From positions 1,302,001-1,366,000 of the forward strand of contig NC_020891.1 of the NCBI RefSeq assembly GCF_000355695.1: a DNA stretch of 64,000 bases. The letters are read 5' to 3'. The position numbers and the translations under genes are program-made. Every line of letters begins with the position of its first letter. The first letter of the stretch is position 1. Origin of the DNA: Clavibacter nebraskensis NCPPB 2581. Lineage in GTDB: Bacteria > Actinomycetota > Actinomycetes > Actinomycetales > Microbacteriaceae. The notes under the pieces are model-generated. The model did not search any database and was not told the origin of the DNA. It saw nothing but the letters and a program-made list of their open reading frames with translations. Of this stretch, positions 9,226 through 20,146 are shown one piece after another.

Positions 9226-10461
9226 GTGCGGGTGCAGACGCGGACCCCCCTCGACACCATCGCCGGACGGGTGCGCGGGCGCCTGCGGGACGACGGGGCG
9301 AAGGCCGATCCCGCGGGCACGGCGGCGGTGGTGCGCGAGGAGGTCCGGCGGTTCGCGGAGCAGGCGCTCGGATCCGACTCCCGGCTCCTCGACGACGAGG
9401 CGGCCACCGAGCGGCAGGTGCTCGCGCGCATCACGGGCTTCGGCGCCCTGCAGCCGCTCCTCGACGACGACTCGATCGAGGAGATCTGGATCAACGCGCC
9501 CACGCGCGTCTTTGTGGCGCGGTCGGGCGTCCCCGAGCTGACGCCGCTCGTCCTCACCGACGCGGAGGTGCGCGACCTCGTCGAGCGGATGCTGCAGTCC
9601 TCGGGCCGTCGCGTGGACCTGTCGACCCCGTTCGTGGACGCGTCCCTGCCCGACGGATCCCGCCTGCACGTGGTCATCCCGGACGTGACGCGGCGGCACT
9701 GGGCCGTCAACATCCGCAAGTTCTCGCGGCGGATCCGCGACCTCGACCACCTCGTGGCCCTGGGCAGCCTGCCGCTGCAGGCCGCCGAGTTCCTGCGCAT
9801 GAGCGTGCGCGCCGGCCTCTCCATCGTCGTCAGCGGCGCGACGCACACGGGCAAGACCACGATGATCGACGCCCTCCTGTCCTCTGCCCGCGCGTCCGAC
9901 CGCATCGTCACGGTCGAGGAGACGTTCGAGCTGGATCCGGCGGGCCGCGACGTCGTGGCCATGCAGTGCCGCCAGCCGAGCCTCGAGGGTTCGGGGGAGA
10001 TCACGCTGCGGCGCCTCATCAAGGAGGCGCTGCGGATGCGGCCCGACCGGCTCGTGGTCGGCGAGGTCCGGGAGGCGGAGTGCCTCGACCTCCTCATCGC
10101 GCTCAACTCGGGCGTGCCGGGCATGTGCTCCATCCACGCGAACAGCGCGCGCGAGGCGCTCGTCAAGCTGTGCACCCTGCCGCTGCTGGCCGGCCGCAAC
10201 ATCGACTCCGCGTTCGTCGTGCCGACCGTCGCCACGTCGGTCGACCTGGTGGTGCACCTGGAGGTGCTGCCGTCCGGCGCCCGACGGGTGGTCGAGATCC
10301 TCGCCCCCGGCGGTCGTCACTCGGGGATGGTCATCGAGGCGAGCTCCGTGTTCGCGCTGGAGGACGGGATCCTCACCGCCACCGGCGGACAGCCCGCGCA
10401 CCTCGGGAAGTTCCGCGCGGCGGGGCTCGATCCGCTGCGGATCCTGGTGGGAGCGCCGTGA
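9226..10461 (+). CDS. tadA: TadA/CpaF-type secretion ATPase of Flp pilus
   Basis: The cytoplasmic hexameric ATPase that powers assembly of Flp (type IVc, Tad) pili. In 411 residues it shows the N-terminal domain up to about 170, a Walker A loop SGATHTGKTTM around 203-213, and the Asp box VGEVREAECLDLL. The His box is HANSAREALVKL. These mark the CpaF branch of type II/IV secretion ATPases. Start GTG 9226; GTG 9232 is an in-frame alternative. It leads a seven-gene tad operon in which every following gene starts within a few nt of, or overlaps, the previous stop up to tadC. No CpaE/Ssd gene precedes it. Confidence 0.93.
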   Translation: MRVQTRTPLDTIAGRVRGRLRDDGAKADPAGTAAVVREEVRRFAEQALGSDSRLLDDEAATERQVLARITGFGALQPLLDDDSIEEIWINAPTRVFVARSGVPELTPLVLTDAEVRDLVERMLQSSGRRVDLSTPFVDASLPDGSRLHVVIPDVTRRHWAVNIRKFSRRIRDLDHLVALGSLPLQAAEFLRMSVRAGLSIVVSGATHTGKTTMIDALLSSARASDRIVTVEETFELDPAGRDVVAMQCRQPSLEGSGEITLRRLIKEALRMRPDRLVVGEVREAECLDLLIALNSGVPGMCSIHANSAREALVKLCTLPLLAGRNIDSAFVVPTVATSVDLVVHLEVLPSGARRVVEILAPGGRHSGMVIEASSVFALEDGILTATGGQPAHLGKFRAAGLDPLRILVGAP

Positions 10462-11321
10462 GCGTCGCCCTCGGACTCGCGCTCGGCGCCGGCCTCCTCC
10501 TCCTGATCTCCCCGCGTCTGTGGCCGAGCACCCCCGACGGGTCGGCGCCCGGCCGCGGGCTGACCGCGTCCGTCCACGACCGGCTCACCCACGCCGGCCT
10601 CGACCGGGTCTCGGTCAGCTCCTTCCTCGCCGTCTCCGGGCTGGTGGGCCTCGCGGCCGGGGTCCTAGCCGAGGCGCTGCTCCGCGTGGACGGTGCCGCG
10701 CTCGCGGCCGCGGCCTTCGGGCTGCTTCTCCCGTGGGCCGTCGTGGGCGCGCGGTCCGCGTCACGCCGCCGGGCCCATCGGGAGGTGTGGCCCGACGTCG
10801 TCGACCACCTGGTGAGCGCCGTCCGCGCGGGCATGGGCCTGCCGGACGCGGTGGCGTCGCTCGCCGTCGCGGGTCCCGCCGTGCTGCGGCCCGCCTTCCA
10901 GGAGTTCGCGTCCGTGCACCGCACGACGGGCAGCTTCGCCATCGCGCTCGACGAGCTCAAGGACCGGCTGGCGGATCCGACGGCCGACCGCATCCTCGAG
11001 ACGCTCCGGATGGCGCGCGAGGTGGGCGGCACGCAGCTGCCGGACGTGCTCCGCGGGCTGGCCCGGTTCCTCCGGGAGGAGGCCGCCATCCGGAGCGAGG
11101 CCGAGGCCCGGCAGTCGTGGGTCGTGAACGCGGCCAAGCTCGGCGTCGCGGCCCCGTGGATCATCCTGGCGCTGCTCTCCACCCGCTCGGAGGCGGTCGC
11201 CGCGTACGACACCCCGACGGGCACGGTCGTGATCGTCGTCGGGCTCGTCGTGTCCGCCGTCGCGTACCGGCTCATGCTCGCCCTCGGTCGGCTGCCGGAG
11301 GATCGGAGGTGGTTCGCGTGA
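10458..11321 (+). CDS. tadB: TadB-like pilus assembly membrane protein
   Basis: A 287-residue type II secretion F-domain protein, one of the two inner-membrane platform proteins of the Tad system. It has two N-terminal TM segments (about 1-20 and 55-95). The cytoplasmic F domain carries the typical run DVVDHLVSAVRAGMGLPDA, and EVGGTQLPDVLRGLARFLREE follows later. Two C-terminal TM helices end the protein. The GTG start overlaps the tadA stop as GTGA, so translation is probably coupled. Confidence 0.9.
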   Translation: MSVALGLALGAGLLLLISPRLWPSTPDGSAPGRGLTASVHDRLTHAGLDRVSVSSFLAVSGLVGLAAGVLAEALLRVDGAALAAAAFGLLLPWAVVGARSASRRRAHREVWPDVVDHLVSAVRAGMGLPDAVASLAVAGPAVLRPAFQEFASVHRTTGSFAIALDELKDRLADPTADRILETLRMAREVGGTQLPDVLRGLARFLREEAAIRSEAEARQSWVVNAAKLGVAAPWIILALLSTRSEAVAAYDTPTGTVVIVVGLVVSAVAYRLMLALGRLPEDRRWFA

Positions 11322-12268
11322 CGGCCGTCGAGTCCTGGGGCGCCGTCCTCGGCCTCGTCGCCGGCGTGGGCCTCTGGACGATGACGGGCGCGGTTCCCCG
11401 GTTCCGCCGCGCCCGCCTGCTGGACCGCGTCGCCCCGCACGTGCTGGACGTCTCGGAGGGCGCGCGTCGGCACCTCGCCCTCACGACGGTGCATCCGCTG
11501 CCCGTGCTCGGCACGCTCGGGGCGCCGGCCGTGATCCCGCTGCGGCGCGGCCTCGCGCGCGTGCTCGGCGGCACCGAGCGCATCGAACGCCTGCTCGGCC
11601 AGTCCGGGTCGACCGAGGACGTGGAGCGGCACCGGTCGCGCCAGCTCGTCGGCCTCGTCCTCGGGACCGCGCTGGGCATCGTGATCGCCGTCCTGGTGGG
11701 CGGCGCCGCCGTCGTGGCGGGAGGGCTGCCGCAGCCGCAGCTAGTCGCCGTGCCCGTGGTCGCGGCCGTCGCCGGGCTCGTCGCCTGCGACACCGCGCTC
11801 GAGGGGCGGGCGAAGCGTCGGATCGCCCGCATCCAGGCGGAGCTGCCCACCGTGCTGGAGTTCCTCGCGCTCAGCCTCGCCGCGGGGGAGGGCCTGCTCG
11901 ACGCCCTCCGGCGCGTGGCCCGCGTGGGCTCCGGGGAGCTGGCGGGGGAGCTGGGGCGCGTGGTCGCCGACGTCGGCACGGGGATCCCCGTCACCCGCGC
12001 CTTCGACGAGCTCGCCCGACGCCTCGCGATGCCCGCCGTGTCCCGCCTCGTCGACCAGCTCGCCGGATCCCTCGAGCGCGGCACCCCGCTCGCCGAGGTC
12101 CTCCGCGCGCAGGCCCAGGACGCGCGCGAGGTCGCCAAGCGCGAGCTCCTCGAGAGCGCCGGCCGCAAGGAGGTGGGGATGCTCGTCCCGCTGGTCTTCC
12201 TCATCCTCCCGCTCACCATCGTCTTCGCCCTGTTCCCCGGCGTGTTCGTCCTGCAGCTCGGGCTGTAG
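11318..12268 (+). CDS. tadC: TadC-like pilus assembly membrane protein
   Basis: A 316-residue second F-domain platform protein that pairs with TadB. The F domain is recognisable from AELPTVLEFLALSLAAGEG through VTRAFDELARRL and RELLESAGRKEVGMLVPLVF, followed by a C-terminal TM helix. N-terminal TM segments lie near residues 5-25 and 110-150. The GTG start overlaps the tadB stop as GTGA. A longer open frame upstream overlaps tadB and is not used. Confidence 0.9.
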   Translation: MTAVESWGAVLGLVAGVGLWTMTGAVPRFRRARLLDRVAPHVLDVSEGARRHLALTTVHPLPVLGTLGAPAVIPLRRGLARVLGGTERIERLLGQSGSTEDVERHRSRQLVGLVLGTALGIVIAVLVGGAAVVAGGLPQPQLVAVPVVAAVAGLVACDTALEGRAKRRIARIQAELPTVLEFLALSLAAGEGLLDALRRVARVGSGELAGELGRVVADVGTGIPVTRAFDELARRLAMPAVSRLVDQLAGSLERGTPLAEVLRAQAQDAREVAKRELLESAGRKEVGMLVPLVFLILPLTIVFALFPGVFVLQLGL

Positions 12269-12312
12269 GGCGGGCGCCGAGCACCCACCCCGATCCGACC
12301 GAGAGGCACGAC

Positions 12313-12507
12313 ATGACCGACGAACGAGGCGCACTGCGCTTGGATGCGACCCCCGGAGCACCGTGGGACGACGACCGCGGCGACGTGCCCGGCTGGGTGC
12401 TCATCACCCTGATGACGGCCGGGCTCGTCATCATCCTGTGGGGCGTCGCCGGGCCCCTGCTGCAGAACGTGTTCACGCAGGCCATCAACAGGGTCACGTC
12501 GTTCTGA
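12313..12507 (+). CDS. Flp-type pilin (small prepilin-like protein)
   Basis: A 64-residue protein with a charged leader of about 27 residues, then a single hydrophobic helix WVLITLMTAGLVIILWGVAG and a short tail. Its position between tadC and tadE, and its size, make it the likely major pilin. The processing site is not a textbook G-XXXXEY; DRGDVPGW precedes the helix, so the exact cleavage point is uncertain. A spaced SD (CCGAGAGGCACGAC) lies before the ATG. Its stop overlaps the next start as TGATG. Confidence 0.8.
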   Translation: MTDERGALRLDATPGAPWDDDRGDVPGWVLITLMTAGLVIILWGVAGPLLQNVFTQAINRVTSF

Positions 12508-12884
12508 TGCGCGATGACCGCGGCTCGGCGCCCGCCGAGTTCGTCATGGTCGGCGCGCTCCTCGTCGTCCTCGCCCTGTCGGTGGTCCAGCTCGCGCTGG
12601 CGCTGCACGTGCGGACGACCGTGCTCGACGCGGCCGCCGAGGGAGCGCGCACGGCCGCGCTCGCCGGGGCCACCCGCGGCGACGGCGTCGAGCGCACGCG
12701 CGAGCTGATCACGACGGCCGTCGGGGCGCGCTATGCGGAGGACGTGACCGCGGGCACGGGCACCGTGCTCGGCCACGCGGTCGTGAGCGTGACCGTGCGG
12801 ACGACGCTGCCCCTCATCGGCCTCCTGGGCGTCGACCGCGTGCTGGAGGTGACGGGCCATGCGGCCGTGGAACGCCTGGGCTGA
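12507..12884 (+). CDS. tadE: TadE-like pseudopilin
   Basis: A 125-residue TadE-domain minor pilin. The N-terminal leader DDRGSAPAEF is the standard TadE processing region, with Glu at position +5 of the mature helix, followed by a hydrophobic helix VMVGALLVVLALSVVQLALAL. The remaining globular part is exported. Starts inside the stop of the pilin gene (TGATG) and overlaps the next gene by 26 nt. Confidence 0.88.
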   Translation: MRDDRGSAPAEFVMVGALLVVLALSVVQLALALHVRTTVLDAAAEGARTAALAGATRGDGVERTRELITTAVGARYAEDVTAGTGTVLGHAVVSVTVRTTLPLIGLLGVDRVLEVTGHAAVERLG

Positions 12885-13314
12885 CGACCGCGGCTCGGCG
12901 GTGCTGGAGTTCATCACCGCGGGCGTCCTCCTCCTCGTCCCGCTCGTCTACCTCGTGCTCGCCATGTCCGCGATCCAGGGCGCGGCGCTCGGCACGGAGG
13001 GCGCGGCCCGGCAGGCGGCCCGCGTGTACGTGCGCGCGGACGACGACGCGTCCGGTCGGCGGGAGGCGCGGTCGGCCGTCGAGGTGGCGCTCGCCGACCA
13101 GGGGATCCCGCCCGACGGCATCGCCCTCGACATCACCTGCACGCCGGATCCGCGGAGCTGCCACGCGCCGCGGTCGCTCGTGCACGTCTCGGTGCGCGTC
13201 GCGGCCGAGCTGCCCCTCGCCCCACCCGTCGCCGGGCCGGACGCGCCGGGATCGGTCGCGGTCCACGGCGACGCCGACGAGCGCGTGTCCGTCTTCGCGC
13301 GAGGCGGACGGTGA
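12859..13314 (+). CDS. Second TadE-like pseudopilin
   Basis: A 151-residue protein with the same plan as its neighbour: ADDRGSAVLEF at the membrane junction (about 9-19), then one hydrophobic helix and an exported domain of about 110 residues. The exported part has a Cys pair (CTPDPRSC) that could form a disulfide. It overlaps tadE by 26 nt upstream and the TadG-like gene by 4 nt downstream. Probably a minor pilin or initiator that works with TadE. Confidence 0.82.
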   Translation: MRPWNAWADDRGSAVLEFITAGVLLLVPLVYLVLAMSAIQGAALGTEGAARQAARVYVRADDDASGRREARSAVEVALADQGIPPDGIALDITCTPDPRSCHAPRSLVHVSVRVAAELPLAPPVAGPDAPGSVAVHGDADERVSVFARGGR

Positions 13315-13844
13315 CCGGCGGCCGGTCGCGGCCCCGTCGCGATCGGGCGGGGATCGTCGACGTGGCCGCGGACGACGGCTCGATCCTGCCGCTCGTGATC
13401 GCCTCGTGCGCGCTCGGCCTCGCCGTGATCCTGATGGTCTCGGCGGCGTCCTCGCTCTACCTCGAACGCGTCCGGCTCTTCTCGCTGGCGGACGCGGCGG
13501 CGCTGGCGGGCGCCGAGTCCTTCGACGTGGACGGTGACGGCGGGGCGCCGATCGCGGTCGACGACGACGGCGTCGCGCTCCCGCCCCTCACGGACGACGG
13601 CGTCGCCTCCACGGTCACGGCGTTCCTCGCCGACGAGCCGACGGCGGGGATCCACGACCTCCACGTCGACGGCGCCACGACGCCGGACGGCCGCAGCGCG
13701 CGCGTGACCCTGTCCGCCACCTGGATCCCGCCGGTCGCCTCCCTGTTCGCCCCCGACGGCGTGCGCATCGACGTCACGAGCACCGCCCGCAGCGTGCTCG
13801 TGGGGCCGGGCGCGGCGCCGGTCGGTCCTGCGGGAGGCGGGTGA
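13311..13844 (+). CDS. TadG-like/Rv3660c-neighbourhood pilus protein
   Basis: A 177-residue protein with a basic N-terminus, then [20 protein letters not shown], a hydrophobic anchor, and a segment [19 protein letters not shown] typical of the TadE/TadG-like proteins that close actinobacterial tad operons. The GTG start overlaps the preceding stop (GTGA). It lacks the long von Willebrand domain of true TadG, so the name is by position and N-terminal motif only. Confidence 0.78.
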   Translation: MTGGRSRPRRDRAGIVDVAADDGSILPLVIASCALGLAVILMVSAASSLYLERVRLFSLADAAALAGAESFDVDGDGGAPIAVDDDGVALPPLTDDGVASTVTAFLADEPTAGIHDLHVDGATTPDGRSARVTLSATWIPPVASLFAPDGVRIDVTSTARSVLVGPGAAPVGPAGGG

Positions 13845-13852
13845 GCGGCGCC

Positions 13853-15160
13853 TCAGGCGGTCGGCCGCGGCTTGCGCGGCACGTACCGCGGCACGTACCG
13901 CACGAGGATCCCGGCCCCGATGAGCCCGAGCACCCCCATCGCGCCGCTGGCGACGGCGAGCGACGCGGCGGAGGTGAGCGCGGCGATGAGGAGCGGGGAG
14001 GCGGCGCTGCCGGCGTCGCCCGTGAAGCGCCAGGCGCCGAGGAAGGGGGCCGGGTCCTCGCGCGGGGCGAGGTCGGCGCCGAGGGTCATGAGGATCCCCG
14101 AGCCCACGCCGTTCGCGACCGACATGAACATGGCCACGCCGATGAACCACTGCACGCTCGTCGGCAGGTCCGGCGTCAGCGCGAGCACGAGGTAGCCGAG
14201 TCCGAGCCCGACCATCGACGGCACGGCGCTCCAGAGCCGGCCGAAGCGGTCCATGATCTGGCCGCTCGCGTAGAAGAGCGCGAAGTCCACGCCGCCCGCG
14301 ATGCCGATGATGAGCGCCGTGTTCGCGTCGGAGATGCCGATGCTCACGGCCCACAGGGGGAGGAGCACGCCGCGGCCCGCGCGCATCGCGCCGATGAGGG
14401 CCGCGCCGGATCCGAGCTTCACCAGCACGCCCTTGAACCGCCACAGCGTCCGGGCGAGGCCCGCCGACTCGCGCCCCGCCGCCGCGGTGCCCGCCGATGC
14501 ACCGACCGACTCGTCGTCCTGCGGCTCGCCGGCCGTCGCGGGAGCGGCGCTCTGCAGGTCGGCCGCGCGGTTGCGGCGGACGACGTCCATCGGGTCGGGC
14601 AGCACGAGCAGCGTCACGGCGGCGGCGAGGCACGCGACGATGTGGATCACGAACGCCGACTGCGACGCGCCCGTCAGGTGGATCACTCCGGCCGCCAGGA
14701 ACGGCCCCACGAAGTACCCGGCCCGGAAGGTGCCGCCGAGCGTCGAGAGCGCGCGGGCGCGGTACGCCTGCGGCACGAAGCTCGTCATGAACGCGTGCCG
14801 GGCGAGCGCGAACACGGCCGTCGAGACGCCGATGAGGAAGACGCCCACGCCGAGCACGAGCGGGTTCGGCGCGAGGAGGCACAGCACCAGGCCGCCGATG
14901 GAGACGAAGGCCGCGCCGATCATGGCGGTCCGCTCGCCGATGCGGCTCACCACGGATCCGCTCGGGATGTCGCCCACCAGCTCGCCGAGCATGATCATGC
15001 CGCCGATGAACGCGGCGATAGCCAGCGAGGCGCCGAGGCTGCCGGCGACGATCGGGATGATGGGGATGATCGCCCCCTCGCCGATGGAGAAGAGGAGCGC
15101 GGGGAGCAGCGCCGGGAGCGCCACCGCGCGCAGGGAGAAGGGGGCATCCGGGGTCGACAT
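13853..15160 (-). CDS. Major facilitator superfamily transporter
   Basis: A 435-residue, about 12-TM MFS permease in the inner membrane; substrate unknown. The first half contains [17 protein letters not shown] and the loop 2-3 region [19 protein letters not shown] charged, Ala/Gly-rich central loop near residues 205-245 joins the two halves. ATG 15160 is preceded by TAGGCT (complement of 15169-15174) with an 8-nt gap, so the mRNA may be leaderless. It is convergent with the tad operon, with 8 nt between stop codons, and divergent from prfB. Confidence 0.85.
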   Translation of the reverse strand: MSTPDAPFSLRAVALPALLPALLFSIGEGAIIPIIPIVAGSLGASLAIAAFIGGMIMLGELVGDIPSGSVVSRIGERTAMIGAAFVSIGGLVLCLLAPNPLVLGVGVFLIGVSTAVFALARHAFMTSFVPQAYRARALSTLGGTFRAGYFVGPFLAAGVIHLTGASQSAFVIHIVACLAAAVTLLVLPDPMDVVRRNRAADLQSAAPATAGEPQDDESVGASAGTAAAGRESAGLARTLWRFKGVLVKLGSGAALIGAMRAGRGVLLPLWAVSIGISDANTALIIGIAGGVDFALFYASGQIMDRFGRLWSAVPSMVGLGLGYLVLALTPDLPTSVQWFIGVAMFMSVANGVGSGILMTLGADLAPREDPAPFLGAWRFTGDAGSAASPLLIAALTSAASLAVASGAMGVLGLIGAGILVRYVPRYVPRKPRPTA

Positions 15161-15219
15161 CGTCCCCGAGCCTACGCGCGGGCGGTCCCTGCCCCGGACG
15201 TCGCCGACGGCCCTGGCGG

Positions 15220-15225
15220 TAGGCT
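15220..15225 (+). promoter_or_regulatory. -10 element TAGGCT of prfB
   Basis: TAGGCT ends 10 nt before the prfB ATG. Transcription would begin at or within about 3 nt of the start codon. Confidence 0.5.
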
Positions 15226-15235
15226 GGGCGGCACC

Positions 15236-16339
15236 ATGATCGACCAGGACTTCTCTTCGCGGATCACAGAATTGCGCGACACCTACTCCAACATCCGCTC
15301 GGTGATCGGCGTCGAGCGCCTGCAGCAGGAGGTCGAGGAGCTGAGCGCCCAGGCGGGCGAGCCGGACCTCTGGGACGACACCGAGAAGGCCCAGAAGGTC
15401 ACGAGCGACCTGAGCCACCGCCAGGCCGACCTCAAGCGCATCGACGAGCTGCAGCGCCGCCTCGACGACCTCGACGTGCTCGTCGAGATGGCGAAGGACG
15501 ACGAGGAGTCCGCCGAGGAGGCGGTCGTCGAGCTCGAGGGCATCACCAAGATCATGGACGAGCTCGAGGTGCAGACGCTCCTCAACGGCGAGTTCGACCC
15601 CCGGCCCGCGGTCGTCACGATCCGCGCGGGAGCCGGCGGCGTCGACGCGGCCGACTTCGCCGAGATGCTCATGCGCATGTACCTGCGCTGGGCCGAGCAG
15701 CACGACTACTCGGCCACCGTGCTCGACACCTCCTACGCGGAGGAGGCGGGCATCAAGTCGGCCACCTTCGAGATCGACGCGCCCTACGCGTTCGGCACGC
15801 TCTCCGTCGAGGCCGGCACGCACCGCCTTGTGCGCATGAGCCCGTTCAACTCGGCCGGCAAGCGCCAGACCTCGTTCGCCGCGGTCGAGGTCGTGCCCCT
15901 CATCGAGCAGACCGAGTCGATCGAGATCCCCGAGAACGACATGCGGGTGGACGTCTTCCGCTCGTCCGGCCCCGGCGGCCAGTCCGTCAACACGACCGAC
16001 TCGGCGGTGCGCATCACCCACCTGCCCACCGGCATCGTCGTCACCTGCCAGAACGAGAAGAGCCAGATCCAGAACCGCGCCGCCGCCCTCCGGGTGCTGC
16101 AGTCGCGCCTGCTCCTCGTGCAGCGCGAGCAGGAGGCGGCCACCAAGAAGGAGCTCGCCGGCAACATCACGGCGAGTTGGGGCGACCAGATGCGCAGCTA
16201 CGTGCTCGCGCCTTACCAGATGGTGAAGGACCTCCGCACGGAGCACGAGGTCAACAACCCGTCCAACGTGTTCGACGGCGACCTCGACGGCTTCATCTCC
16301 GCGGGGATCCGCTGGCGGAAGTCGCCCGACCGCGCCTGA
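15236..16339 (+). CDS. prfB: Peptide chain release factor 2
   Basis: Recognises UGA and UAA stop codons and triggers peptide release on the ribosome. In 367 residues it has the RF2 stop-codon tripeptide SPF (residues 202-204) and the catalytic GGQ (247-249) in [17 protein letters not shown]. The frame is continuous from the ATG, so the autoregulatory UGA +1 frameshift found in E. coli prfB is absent. TAGGCT ends 10 nt before the ATG. Located upstream of ftsE-ftsX-smpB-ssrA, the standard actinobacterial order, which joins release, cell division and ribosome rescue genes. Confidence 0.97.
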   Translation: MIDQDFSSRITELRDTYSNIRSVIGVERLQQEVEELSAQAGEPDLWDDTEKAQKVTSDLSHRQADLKRIDELQRRLDDLDVLVEMAKDDEESAEEAVVELEGITKIMDELEVQTLLNGEFDPRPAVVTIRAGAGGVDAADFAEMLMRMYLRWAEQHDYSATVLDTSYAEEAGIKSATFEIDAPYAFGTLSVEAGTHRLVRMSPFNSAGKRQTSFAAVEVVPLIEQTESIEIPENDMRVDVFRSSGPGGQSVNTTDSAVRITHLPTGIVVTCQNEKSQIQNRAAALRVLQSRLLLVQREQEAATKKELAGNITASWGDQMRSYVLAPYQMVKDLRTEHEVNNPSNVFDGDLDGFISAGIRWRKSPDRA

Positions 16340-16399
16340 GAGAGTCCGGGGGACCGTCGGCCGCGGTGAGTCGATGCGGCGAAAGGCCCCTCCCGTGCC

Positions 16400-16405
16400 T
16401 AGGGT
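16400..16405 (+). promoter_or_regulatory. -10 element TAGGGT of ftsE
   Basis: TAGGGT ends 9 nt before the ftsE ATG at 16415. No Shine-Dalgarno sequence fits in the gap. Confidence 0.45.
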
Positions 16406-16414
16406 CGTACCGAC

Positions 16415-18072
<1,658 letters not shown>

Positions 18073-18076
<4 letters not shown>

Positions 18077-18990
18077 GACTCGGACTCGTCCTCTCCGAGG
18101 TCGGCCACGGCCTCCGTCGGAACGTCAGCATGGTCGTATCGGTCGTGCTCGTCACCTTCATCTCGCTCACGTTCGTGGGCGCGGCCGTGCTGCTGCAGAT
18201 GCAGATCGGCCAGATGAAGAACTACTGGTACGACCGCGCCCAGGTCGCGATCGACTTCTGCACCGACACCTCGGTGCCGAGCGAGACCTGCGTGAACGGC
18301 AAGGCCACCCAGGAGCAGATCGACGCCGTCAAGCAGCAGCTCGACAGCGACACCCTCGCCCCGTTCATCGACAAGTACTACTTCGAGGACCAGGACACCG
18401 CGTACAAGAACTTCCAGGAGCAGTTCAAGGGCGATCCCGTCACGGAGCTCGTGCAGCCGGAGTTCCTCAACGAGGCGTTCTGGGTGAACCTCAAGGATCC
18501 GTCGAAGTCCGACATCCTGAGCGACAGCCTCTCCGGGCTCGCCGGCGTCGAGAACGTAACCGACCAACGGCAGTACCTCGACCAGATCTTCTCGATCCTC
18601 AACGCCGCCAGCCTCACCGCCGTGGGGATCGCCGGGCTCATGCTCGTGGCCGCCGCCCTGCTGATCGCCACCACGATCCGCCTGTCCGCGTTCTCGCGGA
18701 GACGGGAGCTGGGCATCATGAGGCTGGTCGGGGCGTCGAACCGCTTCATCCAGACCCCGTTCATCCTCGAGGGCGTGTTCGCGGCGCTCATCGGGTCGGT
18801 GCTTGCCAGCGCGGCCACGGTGGCGCTCGTCAAGTTCTTCGTCCAGGGGTTCCTGAGCACCCGGCTCACGTCGATATCCCTGGTCAACATGGACGACGCG
18901 CTGCTCGTGGTGCCAATCCTGCTGGGGGTGGGCGTCGTGCTCGCGGCGGTCTCCGCGAACTTCGCGATCAGCCGCTATCTGCGGATCTGA
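18073..18990 (+). CDS. ftsX: Cell division protein FtsX
   Basis: The membrane partner of FtsE, 305 residues, with TM1 near 20-45, an extracellular domain of about 110 residues, and three C-terminal TM helices. The extracellular part begins after [16 protein letters not shown] and holds two cysteines ([11 protein letters not shown]) that likely pair. The conserved cytoplasmic loop [15 protein letters not shown] and the following [12 protein letters not shown] identify the family. The extracellular domain is where actinobacterial FtsX contacts RipC-type hydrolases. Start ATG overlaps the ftsE stop. Confidence 0.96.
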
Positions 18991-18998
18991 TCCTCCGG

Positions 18999-19004
18999 TA
19001 GGCT
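18999..19004 (+). promoter_or_regulatory. -10 element TAGGCT of smpB
   Basis: TAGGCT lies about 52 nt before the smpB GTG. Unlike most boxes in this window it leaves a normal leader, and the gene has a good ribosome binding site (GAGGAG), so smpB has its own promoter and a led mRNA. Confidence 0.5.
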
Positions 19005-19056
19005 GATGGGCTGCCCGGATCCGGGCGCATCCACCTGAACCATCGAGGAGTCCACC

Positions 19057-19533
19057 GTGCCCAGGGAACGTGGCGAGAAGGTGGTGGCGACGAACCGCAA
19101 GGCGCGCCACGACTACACCATTGAGTCGACCTACGAGGCCGGCCTCGTGCTCACGGGCACCGAGGTCAAGTCGCTCCGCCAGGGGCGGGCCTCGCTCGTG
19201 GACGGCTACGCGTTCGTCGACGCCGGCGAGGCCTGGCTCGACGCGGTGCACATCCCCGAGTACAACCAGGGCACCTGGAACAACCACCCGGTGCGCCGCA
19301 AGCGCAAGCTCCTCCTGCACAAGGAGCAGATCCTCAAGATCCACACGAAGGTCAAGGAGGGCGGCTACACGGTCGTCCCGCTCCAGCTCTACTTCGTCGA
19401 CGGCCGTGCGAAGGTCGAGCTCGCCATCGCGAAGGGCAAGAAGGAGTACGACAAGCGCCAGACGCTCCGCGAGCGCCAGGACAAGCGCGAGGCGGACCGG
19501 GCGATCTCGTCGCACCGCCGCCTGGGCGAGTGA
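19057..19533 (+). CDS. smpB: SsrA-binding protein SmpB
   Basis: Binds tmRNA and positions it in the A site of stalled ribosomes during trans-translation. The 158 residues show the N-terminal [20 protein letters not shown] and [15 protein letters not shown], and a basic C-terminal tail with [14 protein letters not shown], which folds into the mRNA channel. GTG start with GAGGAG 8 nt upstream. It sits directly before the tmRNA gene, its functional partner. Confidence 0.97.
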   Translation: MPRERGEKVVATNRKARHDYTIESTYEAGLVLTGTEVKSLRQGRASLVDGYAFVDAGEAWLDAVHIPEYNQGTWNNHPVRRKRKLLLHKEQILKIHTKVKEGGYTVVPLQLYFVDGRAKVELAIAKGKKEYDKRQTLRERQDKREADRAISSHRRLGE

Positions 19534-19609
19534 TCCCGCTCCATCCGGTGGTGCGCCCGTCTCCGGTCGGGTAACATGGACCGCTGGTCGCGCAAGGTGC
19601 GATCGGTGA

Positions 19610-19640
19610 TTGACAACTCGACAGCGTGGAACATGCGACC
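19610..19640 (+). promoter_or_regulatory. Candidate promoter of the tmRNA gene
   Basis: A perfect TTGACA at 19610-19615 is followed after about 17 nt by a weak -10 region around ATGCGA. It lies 37-67 nt before the mature tmRNA 5' end, giving a short 5' precursor for RNase P. A second possible -10 (TAACAT, 19570-19575) lies upstream. The -35 is clear; the -10 assignment is uncertain. Confidence 0.4.
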
Positions 19641-19676
19641 CGGCTCGGGCGCCTCTCGAGGCGGTCTGCCGTTCAT

Positions 19677-20052
19677 GGGGATGATCGGTTTCGACATTGC
19701 CTGAATGACTGCGAGAAGCGGGTCGAGGATGCAGGGCTATCTCGTAAACGCTCTCTGCAAAATACAACTGCCAATAACAAGCAGTCGTCCTTCGCTCTCG
19801 CTGCCTAAGCGAGCGCACTAACAGGACCGTCGACCCGGTGATGCTCTCTATCCGGTAAGTCGGCGTCAGATCAGGGAGCTCGCTGCGCGGTCGTGCCTCA
19901 GGGCCGCGCGGGACTCGAACTGAGGCTGGGCCCGTCGGATCAGATGCCAGGAGCAGGTTCCGGGGCCGAGCAGGACGCCTTTCCTGGATACACCCGTAGA
20001 AGGCGCAGGATTACAGCAGTGGACCGGGGTTCGATTCCCCGCATCTCCACCA
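19677..20052 (+). ncRNA. ssrA: Transfer-messenger RNA (tmRNA)
   Basis: Rescues stalled ribosomes together with SmpB and tags the nascent chain for proteolysis. The 5' end GGGGATG pairs with CATCTCC just before the 3' CCACCA, forming the tRNA-like acceptor. The T arm GGTTCGATTCC lies next to it at the 3' end. The tag reading frame runs 19770-19808: ANNKQSSFALAA then TAA, ending in the ALAA degron. Length is 376 nt, normal for a one-piece tmRNA. The 3' CCA is encoded. It follows smpB and ends just before a strong terminator. Confidence 0.97.
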
Positions 20053-20097
20053 TCGCGTCGCATGCTCCACGCTCGTCGAGGGTCCGGATCCGTCCGG

Positions 20098-20139
20098 ACA
20101 GACGAAGGCCCCGTCCATCGGACGGGGCCTTGCGTCTGT
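20098..20139 (+). terminator. Hairpin terminator after tmRNA
   Basis: An inverted repeat with arms ACAGACG/CGTCTGT outside and GGCCCCGTCC/GGACGGGGCC inside, loop ATC. It lies between ssrA and the convergent ABC permease stop (20147) and can serve both strands. There is no strong U-run, as is common in actinobacteria. Confidence 0.8.
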
Positions 20140-20146
20140 CTGGGGT

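Noticed and set aside
20053-20146. Small gene between tmRNA and the ABC permease
   Set aside because: The interval is filled by the terminator hairpin and has no start with a ribosome binding site.
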